A stretch of 64,000 nt of DNA from Streptomyces soli (GTDB lineage Bacteria; Actinomycetota; Actinomycetes; Streptomycetales; Streptomycetaceae), in NCBI RefSeq assembly GCF_003999195.1, contig NZ_RJVR01000189.1, positions 1-64,000 of the forward strand, written 5' to 3'. This document shows positions 24,888 through 33,349 of the stretch, piece after piece (the stretch's first letter is position 1; the number at the start of each line of letters is the position of its first letter). Both the position numbers and the translations under genes were made by a program. The notes under the pieces are model-generated. The model made no database searches, was not told where the DNA came from, and was given only the letters and a program-made list of their open reading frames with translations.

Positions 24888-25643
24888 ATGAGTGATATTC
24901 GCGAGGTCGCGGGCGTTGTCCTGCCGGACTATCCCGAGCCTCTGTGGATTCAGGCGGTCAACCTGATCCGCGGCGAAATCGAGAAGAGGGTCCTGAAAGC
25001 CGGCATGCGGCTCCCTCCCGAACGAGAGCTGTGCAAGCAACTGGGTATCAGCCGGGTCACCTTGAGGAAGGCTCTCGGGCGCCTGGTTGAAGAAGGGATC
25101 CTCAACGCGTCACACGGCCGGGGATGGTACGTCGCTCAGGTCGGCGCCAAGAAGGAATGGCCGAACAGCCTCGAATCGTTCAGCGAGACGGCCGCGCGAA
25201 TGGGATTGACGCCGCGCTCGGAGGTGCTGGAGGCGGAGGCGACCCCGGCCACCATTGACGAGGCCGAGTCGCTCGGCATCGCCCCCGGAGCTCTCCTTTT
25301 CCGGCTTGAGCGGGTCCGGCTGCTGGAGGGTGTTCCCATTGCCCTCGACCTGACCCGAATTCCCCTGGCTCTCGTTCCGGATATCGGCAAGGTCGACTTC
25401 GGAAGCCACTCGCTTTATTCCACGCTCTCCGAGGCCGGGGTCGAGCCGATGCGCGCCGACAGCACCATCGAAGCCACCAAGGCCGGGGACCGCGCGGCCG
25501 AGCACCTCCGTGTCGCTGCGGGCGATCCGATCCTCGTCATGCACCAGCTCGCGGTGAACGCGGACGAGGATCCGCTGTTCGCCTCCACGATCCAGTACGC
25601 GGGCGACCGCTACCGGCTCCGCACGTCGTTCGCGCGGTCGTAG
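24888..25643 (+). CDS. GntR regulator, HutC/UTRA subfamily (paralogue 1)
   Basis: A 251-residue regulator with a winged-helix domain (LPPERELCKQLGISRVTLRK, wing SHGRGWYVA) and a UTRA effector domain ending YAGDRYRLRTSFARS. It is closely similar over its whole length to the regulators at 27139 and 41516, sharing EPLWxQA, KEWPNSLESFSETA and the C-terminal motif. ATG 24888 is chosen; ATG 24873 (MGASR) with GGGAG upstream is equally possible. No downstream gene shares its transcript: a tandem repeat and terminator follow. Its target may be its own promoter, the divergent gene or one of the paralogue loci. Confidence 0.85.
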   Translation: MSDIREVAGVVLPDYPEPLWIQAVNLIRGEIEKRVLKAGMRLPPERELCKQLGISRVTLRKALGRLVEEGILNASHGRGWYVAQVGAKKEWPNSLESFSETAARMGLTPRSEVLEAEATPATIDEAESLGIAPGALLFRLERVRLLEGVPIALDLTRIPLALVPDIGKVDFGSHSLYSTLSEAGVEPMRADSTIEATKAGDRAAEHLRVAAGDPILVMHQLAVNADEDPLFASTIQYAGDRYRLRTSFARS

Positions 25644-25673
25644 GCAGCGGTCGTAGGCAGCGGTCGTAGGCAC
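25635..25673 (+). repeat. Three tandem 13-bp repeats spanning a stop codon
   Basis: CGGTCGTAGGCAG occurs three times in a row (25635, 25648, 25661; the last ends in C). The first copy contains the stop codon TAG of the regulator gene. Because 13 is not a multiple of three, the three TAGs lie in all three forward frames. It looks like a slippage expansion. Confidence 0.9.
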
Positions 25674-25685
25674 CACACGTCCGAC

Positions 25686-25724
25686 GGGCGCCGTCCGGGC
25701 TGTGCGGTGGCCCGGACGGCGCCC
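25686..25724. terminator. Perfect 15-bp hairpin between convergent genes
   Basis: GGGCGCCGTCCGGGC (25686-25700) pairs exactly with 25710-25724, leaving a 9-nt loop. It lies between the regulator gene and the convergent chitinase gene and can serve both. Confidence 0.85.
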
Positions 25725-25742
25725 CCTCTCAGAGGTCGGACG

Positions 25743-26894
25743 TCAGCAGTAGAGGTTGGCGCCGGCCGAGACGCCGAGGATCGATACGAAGCGGTTGTAG
25801 GCGTCGACCCGGCTCTGGACCTGGGCGGGGTTGCGGCCGTCGCACTCGATCGAGCCGTTGATGCTGCGGATGGTCTGGCCGAAGCCGGCGCTGTTGACCA
25901 TGGCGTTGTGGGGGGTCATCGTGCCGGGGCCGGACTGGGTCATCCAGTACCAGAGGCCGGTCTTCCACGCCACGGCGGCGTCGTTCTGCACCAGCCACGG
26001 GTTGTTGAGCAGGTCGATGCCGAGCGCGTCACCGGCCGCCTTGTAGTTGAAGTTCCAGCTGAGCTGGATCGGGCCTCGGCCGTAGTACGCGGACTGGCCG
26101 GCCGGGCAGCCGTACCACTGGCTCCAGTCGCAGTAGTTCGGGTAGTTGGCGGTGTTCTGCTCCACGATGTAGACCAGACCGCCGGTCTCGTGGTTGACGT
26201 TGGCCAGGAAGGCGGCGGCTTCCTGCTTCTTGACCGTGTCGCTTCCGGTGGTGGCGAAGGCCGGGTAGGCGCTCAGGGCAGCGGTCAGACCGCTGTACGT
26301 GTAGAAGCTGTTCCGGCTCGGGAACATCTGGTTGAACTGGGCCTCGGAGACGACGAATCCGCTCGGGGTGCCGCTGGCGGCCGGCGCCGTCCATTTCTGG
26401 TTGGCGCCGCCGGTGCAGGTCCAGATCTGCAGCCGGGTGCCGTTGGCCGAGTTGTTGCCCGTGACGTCGACACACTTGTTGGCCGAGACACTGACGATGT
26501 CCCGTGCGGCGGACACTGTCCACCGCTGGTTCGCGCCACCTGAGCAGTCCCACAGCTGGAGTACGGCCCCGTCGGCGGTCGAATTGCCGGTGACGTCCAG
26601 ACACTTGCCCAGGGCGCGGATGGTGCCGTCCGAGCCGACGGTCCACTGCTGGGCGCCGGTGCCGTTGCAGTCGTAGAGCTGCACGGCGGTGCCGTTGGCG
26701 CTGGAAGCGCCCGCGACGTCCATGCACTTGCCCGCCAGCCCGCTGATCTGGCCGGTGGCGGCGGCGGCGGGGGATGCGGGCAGCACGCTCAGCAGAGCTA
26801 CGACGAGGGAGCCGACGGCCGCGTACGCCGCCTTACGGGCCAGCGCGCCGGGACGTCGAGCGGCCGTGCGTCTCCAGTGAAGTTTCATGCCCAT
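25743..26894 (-). CDS. Secreted GH19 chitinase with N-terminal ricin-type lectin (CBM13) domain
   Basis: A 383-residue enzyme. Residues 1-46 are a Sec signal peptide with a basic start and cleavage after ASPAAAA. Residues 47-170 form a ricin-B-type domain with three repeats, each with LGKCLDVTG- and QxW-type motifs (AQQWTV, NQRWTV, NQKWTA). Residues 180-383 are the GH19 catalytic domain, with the acid in NVNHETGG and the substrate-cleft YYGRGPIQLSWNFNY. It should hydrolyse chitin outside the cell. GAAAGG precedes ATG 26894. A canonical promoter and a DasR-like site lie upstream. CBM13 is less common than CBM5/12 on Streptomyces GH19 enzymes. Confidence 0.92.
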   Translation of the reverse strand: MGMKLHWRRTAARRPGALARKAAYAAVGSLVVALLSVLPASPAAAATGQISGLAGKCMDVAGASSANGTAVQLYDCNGTGAQQWTVGSDGTIRALGKCLDVTGNSTADGAVLQLWDCSGGANQRWTVSAARDIVSVSANKCVDVTGNNSANGTRLQIWTCTGGANQKWTAPAASGTPSGFVVSEAQFNQMFPSRNSFYTYSGLTAALSAYPAFATTGSDTVKKQEAAAFLANVNHETGGLVYIVEQNTANYPNYCDWSQWYGCPAGQSAYYGRGPIQLSWNFNYKAAGDALGIDLLNNPWLVQNDAAVAWKTGLWYWMTQSGPGTMTPHNAMVNSAGFGQTIRSINGSIECDGRNPAQVQSRVDAYNRFVSILGVSAGANLYC

Positions 26895-26962
26895 GTCATA
26901 CCTTTCGCCGATGCGCGCGCATGTGGGGGAGCTACAGGGAGGGTTCAGGGGTTCACTGCTTG

Positions 26963-27008
26963 ATTTAAGGCGTGAGCGAAGTGCGCGTCAAGGGTTTGGT
27001 ATAGACCA
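26963..27008 (-). promoter_or_regulatory. Chitinase promoter with DasR-like (dre) operator
   Basis: On the minus strand TTGACG (26991-26986) and TTAAAT (26968-26963) are separated by exactly 17 bp, a good housekeeping-type promoter about 70 bp before the chitinase start. Immediately upstream is TGGTATAGACCA (26997-27008), matching the TGGTcTAGACCA core of DasR sites and the repeats known in Streptomyces chitinase promoters. Control by GlcNAc-6-P/GlcN-6-P through DasR is the likely meaning (inference). Confidence 0.75.
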
Positions 27009-27138
27009 TTTACCGAGGCGGGCGGTGGCTCCGGTGGTGTACCTTCATAAGACCAAACTAAAACCACTTGGCTATCATGAGAAGTCAGCCCGGGTCCGAA
27101 CCTGAACGGCGCCCGCGGCCGGTACAAGGGGGAAATGC

Positions 27139-27894
27139 GTGATCGACGTGGCTCCGGTGCTCGCCGCCGAGTACCCCGAGCCGCTGTGGGTGCAAGCCAA
27201 GGCCGCGCTGCGCGCGCAGATCGCCGAAGGCGAGGCGCGGCCCGGGTCCCGGCTGCCGCCCGAGCGGGAACTGTGCCGGATGCTCGCCATCTCCCGCGTG
27301 ACCCTTCGCAGGGCCCTGACCGCCCTGGTGGACGAGGGCGTGCTGCAGTCCGCGCACGGCCGCGGCTGGTATGTCGCCGGTGCCCCTGAGCGTAAGGACT
27401 GGCCCAACACCCTCGAATCCTTCACGGAGACGGCCCAGCGGATGGGCCTCGTCGCCGGCTCACGCGTGCTGCGCTGTGAACTGGGGCCGTCGACCTTCGA
27501 CGAGGCCGAGGCGTTCCAGATCGCCCCCGGGACACCGCTCTACCGCCTGGACCGGGTGCGGATGCTCGACGGGGTGCCGATCGCCGTGGACGAGTCGCTC
27601 GTTCCCGCCGACATCGCCCCAGGTCTCGACGGCGTCGACTTCACGACCCGCTCGCTGTACGACACCATCACCGGACTCGGCTCCCGTCTCGCCCAGGCGG
27701 ATTCCACGATCGAGGCGCGCCCGGCCGACGCCGCCCTCGCCGGACACCTCGCCATCGCGGTCGGCACTCCCGTGCTGGAGATGCGCCAGATCGTCCGCGA
27801 CGAGACACAGCGTCCGCTGCTGTCCTCGGTCATCCGGTACGCCGGCGATCGCTATCGGCTGCGCACGTCCTTCGTACGGAGTCCCGGCGCATGA
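27139..27894 (+). CDS. GntR regulator, HutC/UTRA subfamily (paralogue 2)
   Basis: A 251-residue regulator starting at GTG 27139 with AAGGGGGAAA upstream. The winged helix reads LPPERELCRMLAISRVTLRR with wing SAHGRGWYVAG, and the UTRA domain ends YAGDRYRLRTSFVRS. It is a close paralogue of the genes at 24888 and 41516. The copper amine oxidase begins 56 bp downstream on the same strand, so it probably controls that gene. The upstream region holds an AT-rich stretch with GACCAAACTA and CCACTTGG, and a -10-like TATCAT, as candidate operator and promoter elements. Confidence 0.87.
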   Translation: MIDVAPVLAAEYPEPLWVQAKAALRAQIAEGEARPGSRLPPERELCRMLAISRVTLRRALTALVDEGVLQSAHGRGWYVAGAPERKDWPNTLESFTETAQRMGLVAGSRVLRCELGPSTFDEAEAFQIAPGTPLYRLDRVRMLDGVPIAVDESLVPADIAPGLDGVDFTTRSLYDTITGLGSRLAQADSTIEARPADAALAGHLAIAVGTPVLEMRQIVRDETQRPLLSSVIRYAGDRYRLRTSFVRSPGA

Positions 27895-27950
27895 GCCGGC
27901 TCCGCGGCCGGACCCGACCCGCCCCGACCCCTGCACACAGCGGAGCTCTC

Positions 27951-29879
27951 ATGACGACAACGACGCAAGACACCTCTCACATAGTCCGTGCCCTCGCCTC
28001 GCTCCGTCCGGACGAGATCGCCGCGAGCAAGGCCATCCTGCAGCGGGAGGGGCTCTTCGGTCCCGACACCCACGTCTCCTACTTCGGCCTGGCCGAGCAG
28101 GACAAGCGCGAACTCCTCGCTGGCTCGGTCGCACCGCGCCGCTTCCACGTGATGCTCATCGACATGCGCTCGGGTGTCTCGCACGACGTCGTCGTATGCC
28201 CGCAGGAGGACCGGGTCGTCTCGAGCCGGGAACTCGACGTCGCGGTCGACGGACATGTCCCGGTCGTGGTGGCCGAGTTCTCCATCGTCGAGGAGATCGT
28301 GCACCAGGACGAGCGCTGGCTCGCGGCCATGCGCAAACGGGGGCTGACCGACCTGTCGCAACTGCGCGTCAACCCGCTGTCCGCCGGTGTGCCCTCCGAC
28401 GCCGAGTCCGGCCGACGCCTCCAGCGCTGCTTCACCTTCGTCCAGAAGACCCCCGACGACCTCGGCTGGGCTCACCCCGTGGACGGCGTCACCGTCATCG
28501 TCGACGTGGTGACCCGAGAGGTCCTCGATGTGATCGACTACGTCGACCTGCCCGTGCCCGACGAGGACGGCAACTTCCACGACCCCGCGTGGGTGGACCA
28601 ACCGCCGCGGGCGGGCATGAAGCCGATCGAGATCACCCAGCCGGAGGGACCGAGCTTCACCATCGACGAGGACGGCGTCCTGCACTGGCTCGGCTGGTCC
28701 ATGCAGGTGGGATTCGACCAGCGCGAGGGCCTGGTGCTCCACAACGTCACCATCGACGACGCCGGAACGCCGCGCCCTGTCCTCTACCGCGCCTCGCTCG
28801 CCGAGATGATGGTGCCTTACGGCGACCCGAGCCCGCAGCGCTGGTTCCAGAACTTCTTCGACTGCGGCGAGTACCTGCTCGGCGGCTTCGTGAACTCCCT
28901 CGAACTCGGCTGTGACTGCGTCGGCGAGATCACCTACCTGGACGCCGTCCTCGCCGACAGCGCGGGCGAGGCCCGCGTCGTGCCGCAGGCGATCTGTATC
29001 CACGAGGAGGACTCGGGGATCCTGTGGAAGCACTTCGACAACTGGAACGGCTCGACCGCCTCCCGCCGTAACCGGCGCCTGGTCGTCTCCTTCTTCGTCA
29101 CCGTCGGGAACTACGACTACGGCTTCTACTGGTACTTCTCCCTCGACGGTTCGATCGAACTCGAGGTCAAGGCGACCGGCGTCGTCTTCACCTCCGCCTA
29201 TCCCGGCCCCGGCTACGAGTTCGCCTCCGAAATCGCCCCGGGCCTCGGCGCCCCGTACCACCAGCATCTCTTCAGCGCCCGGCTCGACATGATGGTCGAC
29301 GGCACGGACAACGCCGTTGACGAGGTGGAGTCGGCGCCCGTGCCCCGGGGTCCGCGCAATCCGACCGGCACCGGGTTCACACAGACCGTCACCCGGCTGC
29401 GCACCGAAGCCGGGGCGCAGCGGCTGGCCGACAACGCGCACAACCGGTCCTGGCTGGTCACCAATCCCTCGGTGACCAACCGGCTCGGGCAGCCGGTGGG
29501 CTACATGCTGTATCCCGAGGGCAAGCCCGTTCTGCTGGCTGACGAGGAGTCAGACATCCACCAGCGGGCGACGTACGCCGCGAAGCACCTGTGGGTGACC
29601 CCCTACGCGCCGGACGAGAACTACCCGGCCGGCGACCTGGTGAACATGCACTCCGGTGGCAGCGGACTGCCCGCCTGGACCGCGGCGGACCGTGACGTCG
29701 ACAACACGGACATCGTGTTGTGGCACACCTTCGGGCTCACGCACTTCCCCCGGCCCGAGGACTGGCCCGTGATGCCGGTGGACACCACCGGTTTCGTCCT
29801 GAAGCCGTACGGCTTCTTCGCACGCAACCCGACGCTGGACATCCCGGCACCGGGTGGCAGCCACTGCCATGGCGGGTGA
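27951..29879 (+). CDS. Copper-containing primary amine oxidase
   Basis: A 642-residue amine oxidase of the usual size. The tyrosine that is converted to topaquinone is Y388 in TVGNYDYGF. The catalytic-base region is ITYLDAVLADS, and copper histidines are in YHQHLFSARLDM (two) and GLTHFPRPEDWPVMP. It oxidises primary amines to aldehydes with release of NH3 and H2O2. No signal peptide is seen, so it is probably cytoplasmic. ATG 27951 has GGAG five bases upstream. Co-transcription with the UTRA regulator suggests an amine or amino-sugar-derived amine as inducer (inference). Confidence 0.93.
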   Translation: MTTTTQDTSHIVRALASLRPDEIAASKAILQREGLFGPDTHVSYFGLAEQDKRELLAGSVAPRRFHVMLIDMRSGVSHDVVVCPQEDRVVSSRELDVAVDGHVPVVVAEFSIVEEIVHQDERWLAAMRKRGLTDLSQLRVNPLSAGVPSDAESGRRLQRCFTFVQKTPDDLGWAHPVDGVTVIVDVVTREVLDVIDYVDLPVPDEDGNFHDPAWVDQPPRAGMKPIEITQPEGPSFTIDEDGVLHWLGWSMQVGFDQREGLVLHNVTIDDAGTPRPVLYRASLAEMMVPYGDPSPQRWFQNFFDCGEYLLGGFVNSLELGCDCVGEITYLDAVLADSAGEARVVPQAICIHEEDSGILWKHFDNWNGSTASRRNRRLVVSFFVTVGNYDYGFYWYFSLDGSIELEVKATGVVFTSAYPGPGYEFASEIAPGLGAPYHQHLFSARLDMMVDGTDNAVDEVESAPVPRGPRNPTGTGFTQTVTRLRTEAGAQRLADNAHNRSWLVTNPSVTNRLGQPVGYMLYPEGKPVLLADEESDIHQRATYAAKHLWVTPYAPDENYPAGDLVNMHSGGSGLPAWTAADRDVDNTDIVLWHTFGLTHFPRPEDWPVMPVDTTGFVLKPYGFFARNPTLDIPAPGGSHCHGG

Positions 29880-29972
29880 CCGGAGTTCCAGGCCTGACAC
29901 AGATAGAGGTATGGGAGCCCCCCAGGTCCGGCACAGGTAGATGTGCGAGCATGCGGTCGGCCTGAGGACGGA

Positions 29973-30000
29973 GGGTGGCGCCCCCCTGCGGGCGCCTCCC
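29973..30000 (+). terminator. Hairpin between amine oxidase and beta-propeller genes
   Basis: GGGTGGCGCCC at 29973-29983 pairs with 29990-30000 (one T-T mismatch), with a 6-nt loop. It lies about 95 bp after the amine oxidase stop and 30 bp before the next start, so it may be a terminator or a 5'-leader structure. The rest of this 151-bp gap contains a GGTAGATGTG-type stretch with no recognised element. Confidence 0.5.
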
Positions 30001-30030
30001 GGTCCTTTCGATTCATCTCTGGAGAGTCAC

Positions 30031-30975
30031 ATGTATCGCCACCGTCGCACGACGCTGCTGGGCGCCATCGCGGTCGCCGGAGTCGCGGCCACGCTAACGA
30101 TGGCCCCTGCCTTCGGGGCCACCGCCCCGCTGTCCCAGGCGCGGGAGGTCGCTCACTTCGACATCACCACCCAGCAGCAGCCGGAGAACATCACTCTGGA
30201 GCCCGACGGGGCTGCCGATGTCACCTTCAACCGGGCGAGGCAGATAGCCCGGGTCACCCCCGACGGGAAGACGACGATCCTGGCGACGCTGCCCGCCCCC
30301 GCCTCGGGCAGCGCGACAGCGTCGGGCATCGTGCGCGCCGCCGACGGCACGCTCTACGTCAACTACAACGCCGGCAGCCTGTCCGGCGTCTGGCGCATCC
30401 GCCCGGGCGGCACTCCCGAGCAGGTCGCCGCCCTCACCGGGGTGAAGGTCGTCAACGGCCTCGCGCTCGACGAGCGCACCGACACCCTCTACGTCACCGA
30501 CTCCACCTCCGGCACCGTGTGGAAGGTGTCGCCGCGGACCGGCGAGACGTCCCTGTGGGCCAGCGGCGAGGCCCTTCAGCCGGCCACGGCGAATTCCTCC
30601 GGGTTCGGGGCGAACGGCATCAAGGTGCACAACGATGCGGTCTGGGTGAGCAACACCGACAAGGGCACCCTGCTGCGCATCCCGATCGGCGCGCACGGCA
30701 CCGCGGGCACCGTCACGACGAAGGCCGAGGGTGTGGCGAGCTTCGACGACTTCACCTTCGTCGGGCAGGACGACACGGTCCTGGCGGCGCAGAACTTCGC
30801 GAACTCCGTCGCCCTGATCAACCCCGACGGCACGCACCAGACGGTGCTCACGGCGGATGACGGGCTGTCCAACCCGACCTCTCTCGCGGTGTGCGGAAGC
30901 ACCGTGTACGTGGCGAGCGGGGCGTATTTCACCCACACCGACCCGAACCTGCTCCTCGCCCACATCGATCACTGA
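30031..30975 (+). CDS. Secreted beta-propeller protein (SMP-30/gluconolactonase-like)
   Basis: A 314-residue protein with a signal peptide (MYRHRRTTLLGAIAVAGVAA, cleavage after AFGA). Its repeated blades are of the SMP-30/strictosidine-synthase-like type: PENITLEPDGAADVTF, NGLALDERTDTLYVTDSTSG, NGIKVHNDAVWVSNTDKGTL and NPTSLAVCGSTVYVASG. Such propellers act as lactonases or ligand-binding proteins. The N-terminal basic motif is not a clear Tat signal. GGAGAG precedes ATG 30031. Its relation to the amine oxidase is only positional. Confidence 0.8.
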   Translation: MYRHRRTTLLGAIAVAGVAATLTMAPAFGATAPLSQAREVAHFDITTQQQPENITLEPDGAADVTFNRARQIARVTPDGKTTILATLPAPASGSATASGIVRAADGTLYVNYNAGSLSGVWRIRPGGTPEQVAALTGVKVVNGLALDERTDTLYVTDSTSGTVWKVSPRTGETSLWASGEALQPATANSSGFGANGIKVHNDAVWVSNTDKGTLLRIPIGAHGTAGTVTTKAEGVASFDDFTFVGQDDTVLAAQNFANSVALINPDGTHQTVLTADDGLSNPTSLAVCGSTVYVASGAYFTHTDPNLLLAHIDH

Positions 30976-30999
30976 TCTCCGTACGGGCGGCTCGGGGGG

Positions 31000-31638
31000 T
31001 TACTGGGTCAGGTCCATGACCATGACCGCCCCCCAGTCGTCGCGGGACGTCTCCGTGAAGCCGACTGCCAGGTAGAAGGCGTGCGCTCGGGGGTTTCCGC
31101 TGCCGACCCCCAGGTGGACACCGGACACCCCGCGGCCCCGGAGGGCCGTCAGCAGCGTTGTCATCAGGCGGCGCCCCAGGCCGGTTCGCTGGCCGCGCGG
31201 CAGGATGTCGATGTGCAGATGCGCGGGGAAGCGCTCGTAGAGCGGCTCGTCGACGGGCCGGGCCTGGTGGATGTGGGCCACCCGCTGCCAGTCGAGGGTG
31301 CCGTCGCCCGGGTCCGTGGCCAGAGCCTCGGGGTAGCGCCCGCGCAGCGGCGGCCACCAGTGCTCGGCGAGCCACTCCTCGAAGGCGTAGGTGTCGGCCG
31401 TACCAACGACGTAGCCCAGCAGACCCTCCTCGTCGTGGGCGACGAAGGTCAGACCGGGATCGGCGGCGGGGTACGGTGCCGCGTAGATGTGCGCCAGCAG
31501 ATCCGGATCGCGGTAGAGGGCGGTCGCATCCCGTCCCGAGTCGCCGGTCCGCAGGCACACCCGGTACACGCCGGGCAGGTCGACGAGCGTGAACGGGCGT
31601 ACGGCGGTGGGCGGCGACGGTGGCCCGGCGGCCGTCAC
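31000..31638 (-). CDS. GNAT acetyltransferase resembling the C-terminal domain of O-GlcNAcase
   Basis: A 212-residue GNAT. The acetyl-CoA loop region is LPRGQRTGLGRRLM, then SGVHLGVGSGNPRAHAFYLAVGF. The N-terminal VRPFTLVDLPGVYRVCLRTGDSG and the RFPAHLHIDILP strand resemble the acetyltransferase-like domain of eukaryotic O-GlcNAcases; a Streptomyces sviceus GNAT with that similarity has a published structure (from memory). GTG 31638 overlaps the GH9 stop (GTGA), so the two are coupled. Third gene of the GH20-GH9-GNAT operon; N-acetylation of an amino sugar is a plausible role. Confidence 0.8.
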   Translation of the reverse strand: MTAAGPPSPPTAVRPFTLVDLPGVYRVCLRTGDSGRDATALYRDPDLLAHIYAAPYPAADPGLTFVAHDEEGLLGYVVGTADTYAFEEWLAEHWWPPLRGRYPEALATDPGDGTLDWQRVAHIHQARPVDEPLYERFPAHLHIDILPRGQRTGLGRRLMTTLLTALRGRGVSGVHLGVGSGNPRAHAFYLAVGFTETSRDDWGAVMVMDLTQ

Positions 31639-33332
31639 CGGGCCGCCGACATGGCGAGCAGGAACCACGCCGAGTGCGGGATCCACTGCTCGGCCCACCG
31701 CCAGCCGTCCGTATCACGGTGTTCGTCGGGCATGAAGGCGATGTCCCGCTCGTCCTCGAAGCCGGCCGTGATGCCGTTGAGAATGCCGCCCGGGACGTTG
31801 GGATAGTCCGGGTGGTACTCGACGTTGTTGCGGCCGGCTCCCTTGATCATCGAGGAGTCGAAGGGGTTGAGTCCGACGATCCACTGCAACTGGTCGTCCG
31901 CGAGGCGGAGCAGCCGTTCACGCAATTCCGGGTCGCACTCGGGAAGTCCGGCGGTCAGCTCGGCTGCGTACGCGACTGAGCAGATGTTGGCGTTCTCGCC
32001 CTGCCACCAGTAGCCGGTCTCGTTCGCGTGCGGATAGAAGAAGCCGGTACGGGGTGCGGCGTCGGCGGGCTGCGCGTACTGGCGCGCGTAGCCGAACGGG
32101 TTGGCCACCTCGTCGGTGAGGGCCGCGGTGTCCCGCAGCAGCGCCACGGCGGTCGTACGCGCTCGGTCCGCGAGCGCTGACGACGGGCAGACGCGGGCGA
32201 AGCGCATCAGCGCCACCGCCGGGAGACCGGATTCCGCGGCATGGAAGAAGGGCCGGCCTTCGACGTCCCCGAGCAGATAGCCGAAGCCGAGGCCGGTGCC
32301 GTCGGTGTAGCGGTCGACGAGCTGGGCCGCCCGGCGTTCGGCAGCCGCCTCGAAGGCGGGTTCGCCCGGTGCGGCACTGACGAGTTCGGAGGCGGCCAGC
32401 AGGGCGCAGTAGTCGTCGATGACCGACTCCTCGCCGTCGTACAGATACTCCCGGTTGTGCTGCTCGAGGTGCTCGAACCCGCGACGGGCGGCGGCGAGAT
32501 ACTCCTTGGACGTGAAGTCGCCGTGGTCGTCGAGCGTCGAGGCGCGGGCGAGCGCGGCGATCGCCAGGCCGCCGCCCTGCCGGTAGGCGGCCTGCCAGCG
32601 GGTGGTGCGGACCGAGTCCTGCAGCGGGGCGTTGATGACCCGTTCGTCGAGATCCTTGGTGAGGGCGTCGAAGATCGCCGTGTAGAAATAGCCCTCCGGC
32701 GACTGGAAACGCACCAGGAAGTCCGCGCCGAAAAGCGCCTCGTCCCGCATCCGCCCGCCGAGCGTCGTGTGCAGGCGCGGCTGACGCTCGGCGAGTGCGC
32801 CGGCCGCCTCCATGAACGCCCAGGCGCACAGGGGTAGTTGCTGGGGGTTCATCATGCGGGTGTAGTTGAGGTGGCTGAGGAACTTGCTGAAGTCGCCCGA
32901 GGCGTCCAGCCAGCCGCCGCGTGCGTCCACGGTGCGGTCCGAGTCGTCCGCGAAGAAGCGGGCGTTGCGGTCCTTGCGGTCGATGGCGCCGCTGGAGCGT
33001 ACGCACCGGAAGTAGTAGAGCACGTCGGAGAGCGTGCTGTACTGGAGCACGCGCTGCCCGATGGTGAATGGCTCGGACTCCACGTCTCCGTACGCGATGC
33101 GGAAGACGCCCTCCGTCCGGACGTCGGAGAAGTCGATGTGCCGGAAGGTTCCGAGCGACCAGCGGTCGACCCGTTGCTCGGGGCCGATAGGCAGCTCGAT
33201 GCGGGTGCCGTCGTCGCCGACGAGGTACGCGGTGGGTGCGGCCGCCGGCTCGTGGGCGTCTTTCAGCAGCACCACGGCTTTCTTCGAACCGGCGCTGTTG
33301 TACCCGAGATGGCTGGTGAGGATCTTCGTCAC
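31635..33332 (-). CDS. Intracellular GH9-family glycoside hydrolase, candidate exo-glucosaminidase
   Basis: A 565-residue enzyme: an N-terminal immunoglobulin-like CelD_N domain (MTKILTSHLGYNSAGSKKAV to about residue 85) and a GH9 (alpha/alpha)6 barrel. Catalytic-region motifs are GGWLDASGDFSKF (Asp pair), GLNPFDSSMIKGAG and GWRWAEQWIPHSAWFL (acid Glu). It has no signal peptide, unlike secreted cellulases. Its operon partners are GH20 hexosaminidase and a GNAT. Some GH9 enzymes of marine bacteria are exo-beta-glucosaminidases acting on chitosan oligosaccharides; that activity fits better here than cellulase. The GTG start at 33332 has AGGGAG eight bases upstream. Confidence 0.82.
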   Translation of the reverse strand: MTKILTSHLGYNSAGSKKAVVLLKDAHEPAAAPTAYLVGDDGTRIELPIGPEQRVDRWSLGTFRHIDFSDVRTEGVFRIAYGDVESEPFTIGQRVLQYSTLSDVLYYFRCVRSSGAIDRKDRNARFFADDSDRTVDARGGWLDASGDFSKFLSHLNYTRMMNPQQLPLCAWAFMEAAGALAERQPRLHTTLGGRMRDEALFGADFLVRFQSPEGYFYTAIFDALTKDLDERVINAPLQDSVRTTRWQAAYRQGGGLAIAALARASTLDDHGDFTSKEYLAAARRGFEHLEQHNREYLYDGEESVIDDYCALLAASELVSAAPGEPAFEAAAERRAAQLVDRYTDGTGLGFGYLLGDVEGRPFFHAAESGLPAVALMRFARVCPSSALADRARTTAVALLRDTAALTDEVANPFGYARQYAQPADAAPRTGFFYPHANETGYWWQGENANICSVAYAAELTAGLPECDPELRERLLRLADDQLQWIVGLNPFDSSMIKGAGRNNVEYHPDYPNVPGGILNGITAGFEDERDIAFMPDEHRDTDGWRWAEQWIPHSAWFLLAMSAAR

Positions 33333-33349
33333 TGCGGGTGCTCCCTGGA

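Noticed and set aside
27852-29441. A 529-residue minus-strand frame opposite the amine oxidase
   Set aside because: Gly/Val/Arg-rich shadow of the oxidase gene; the plus strand has topaquinone and copper motifs.
31635-33332. GH9 gene as a secreted cellulase
   Set aside because: No signal peptide or cellulose-binding domain, and its operon partners act on amino sugars.
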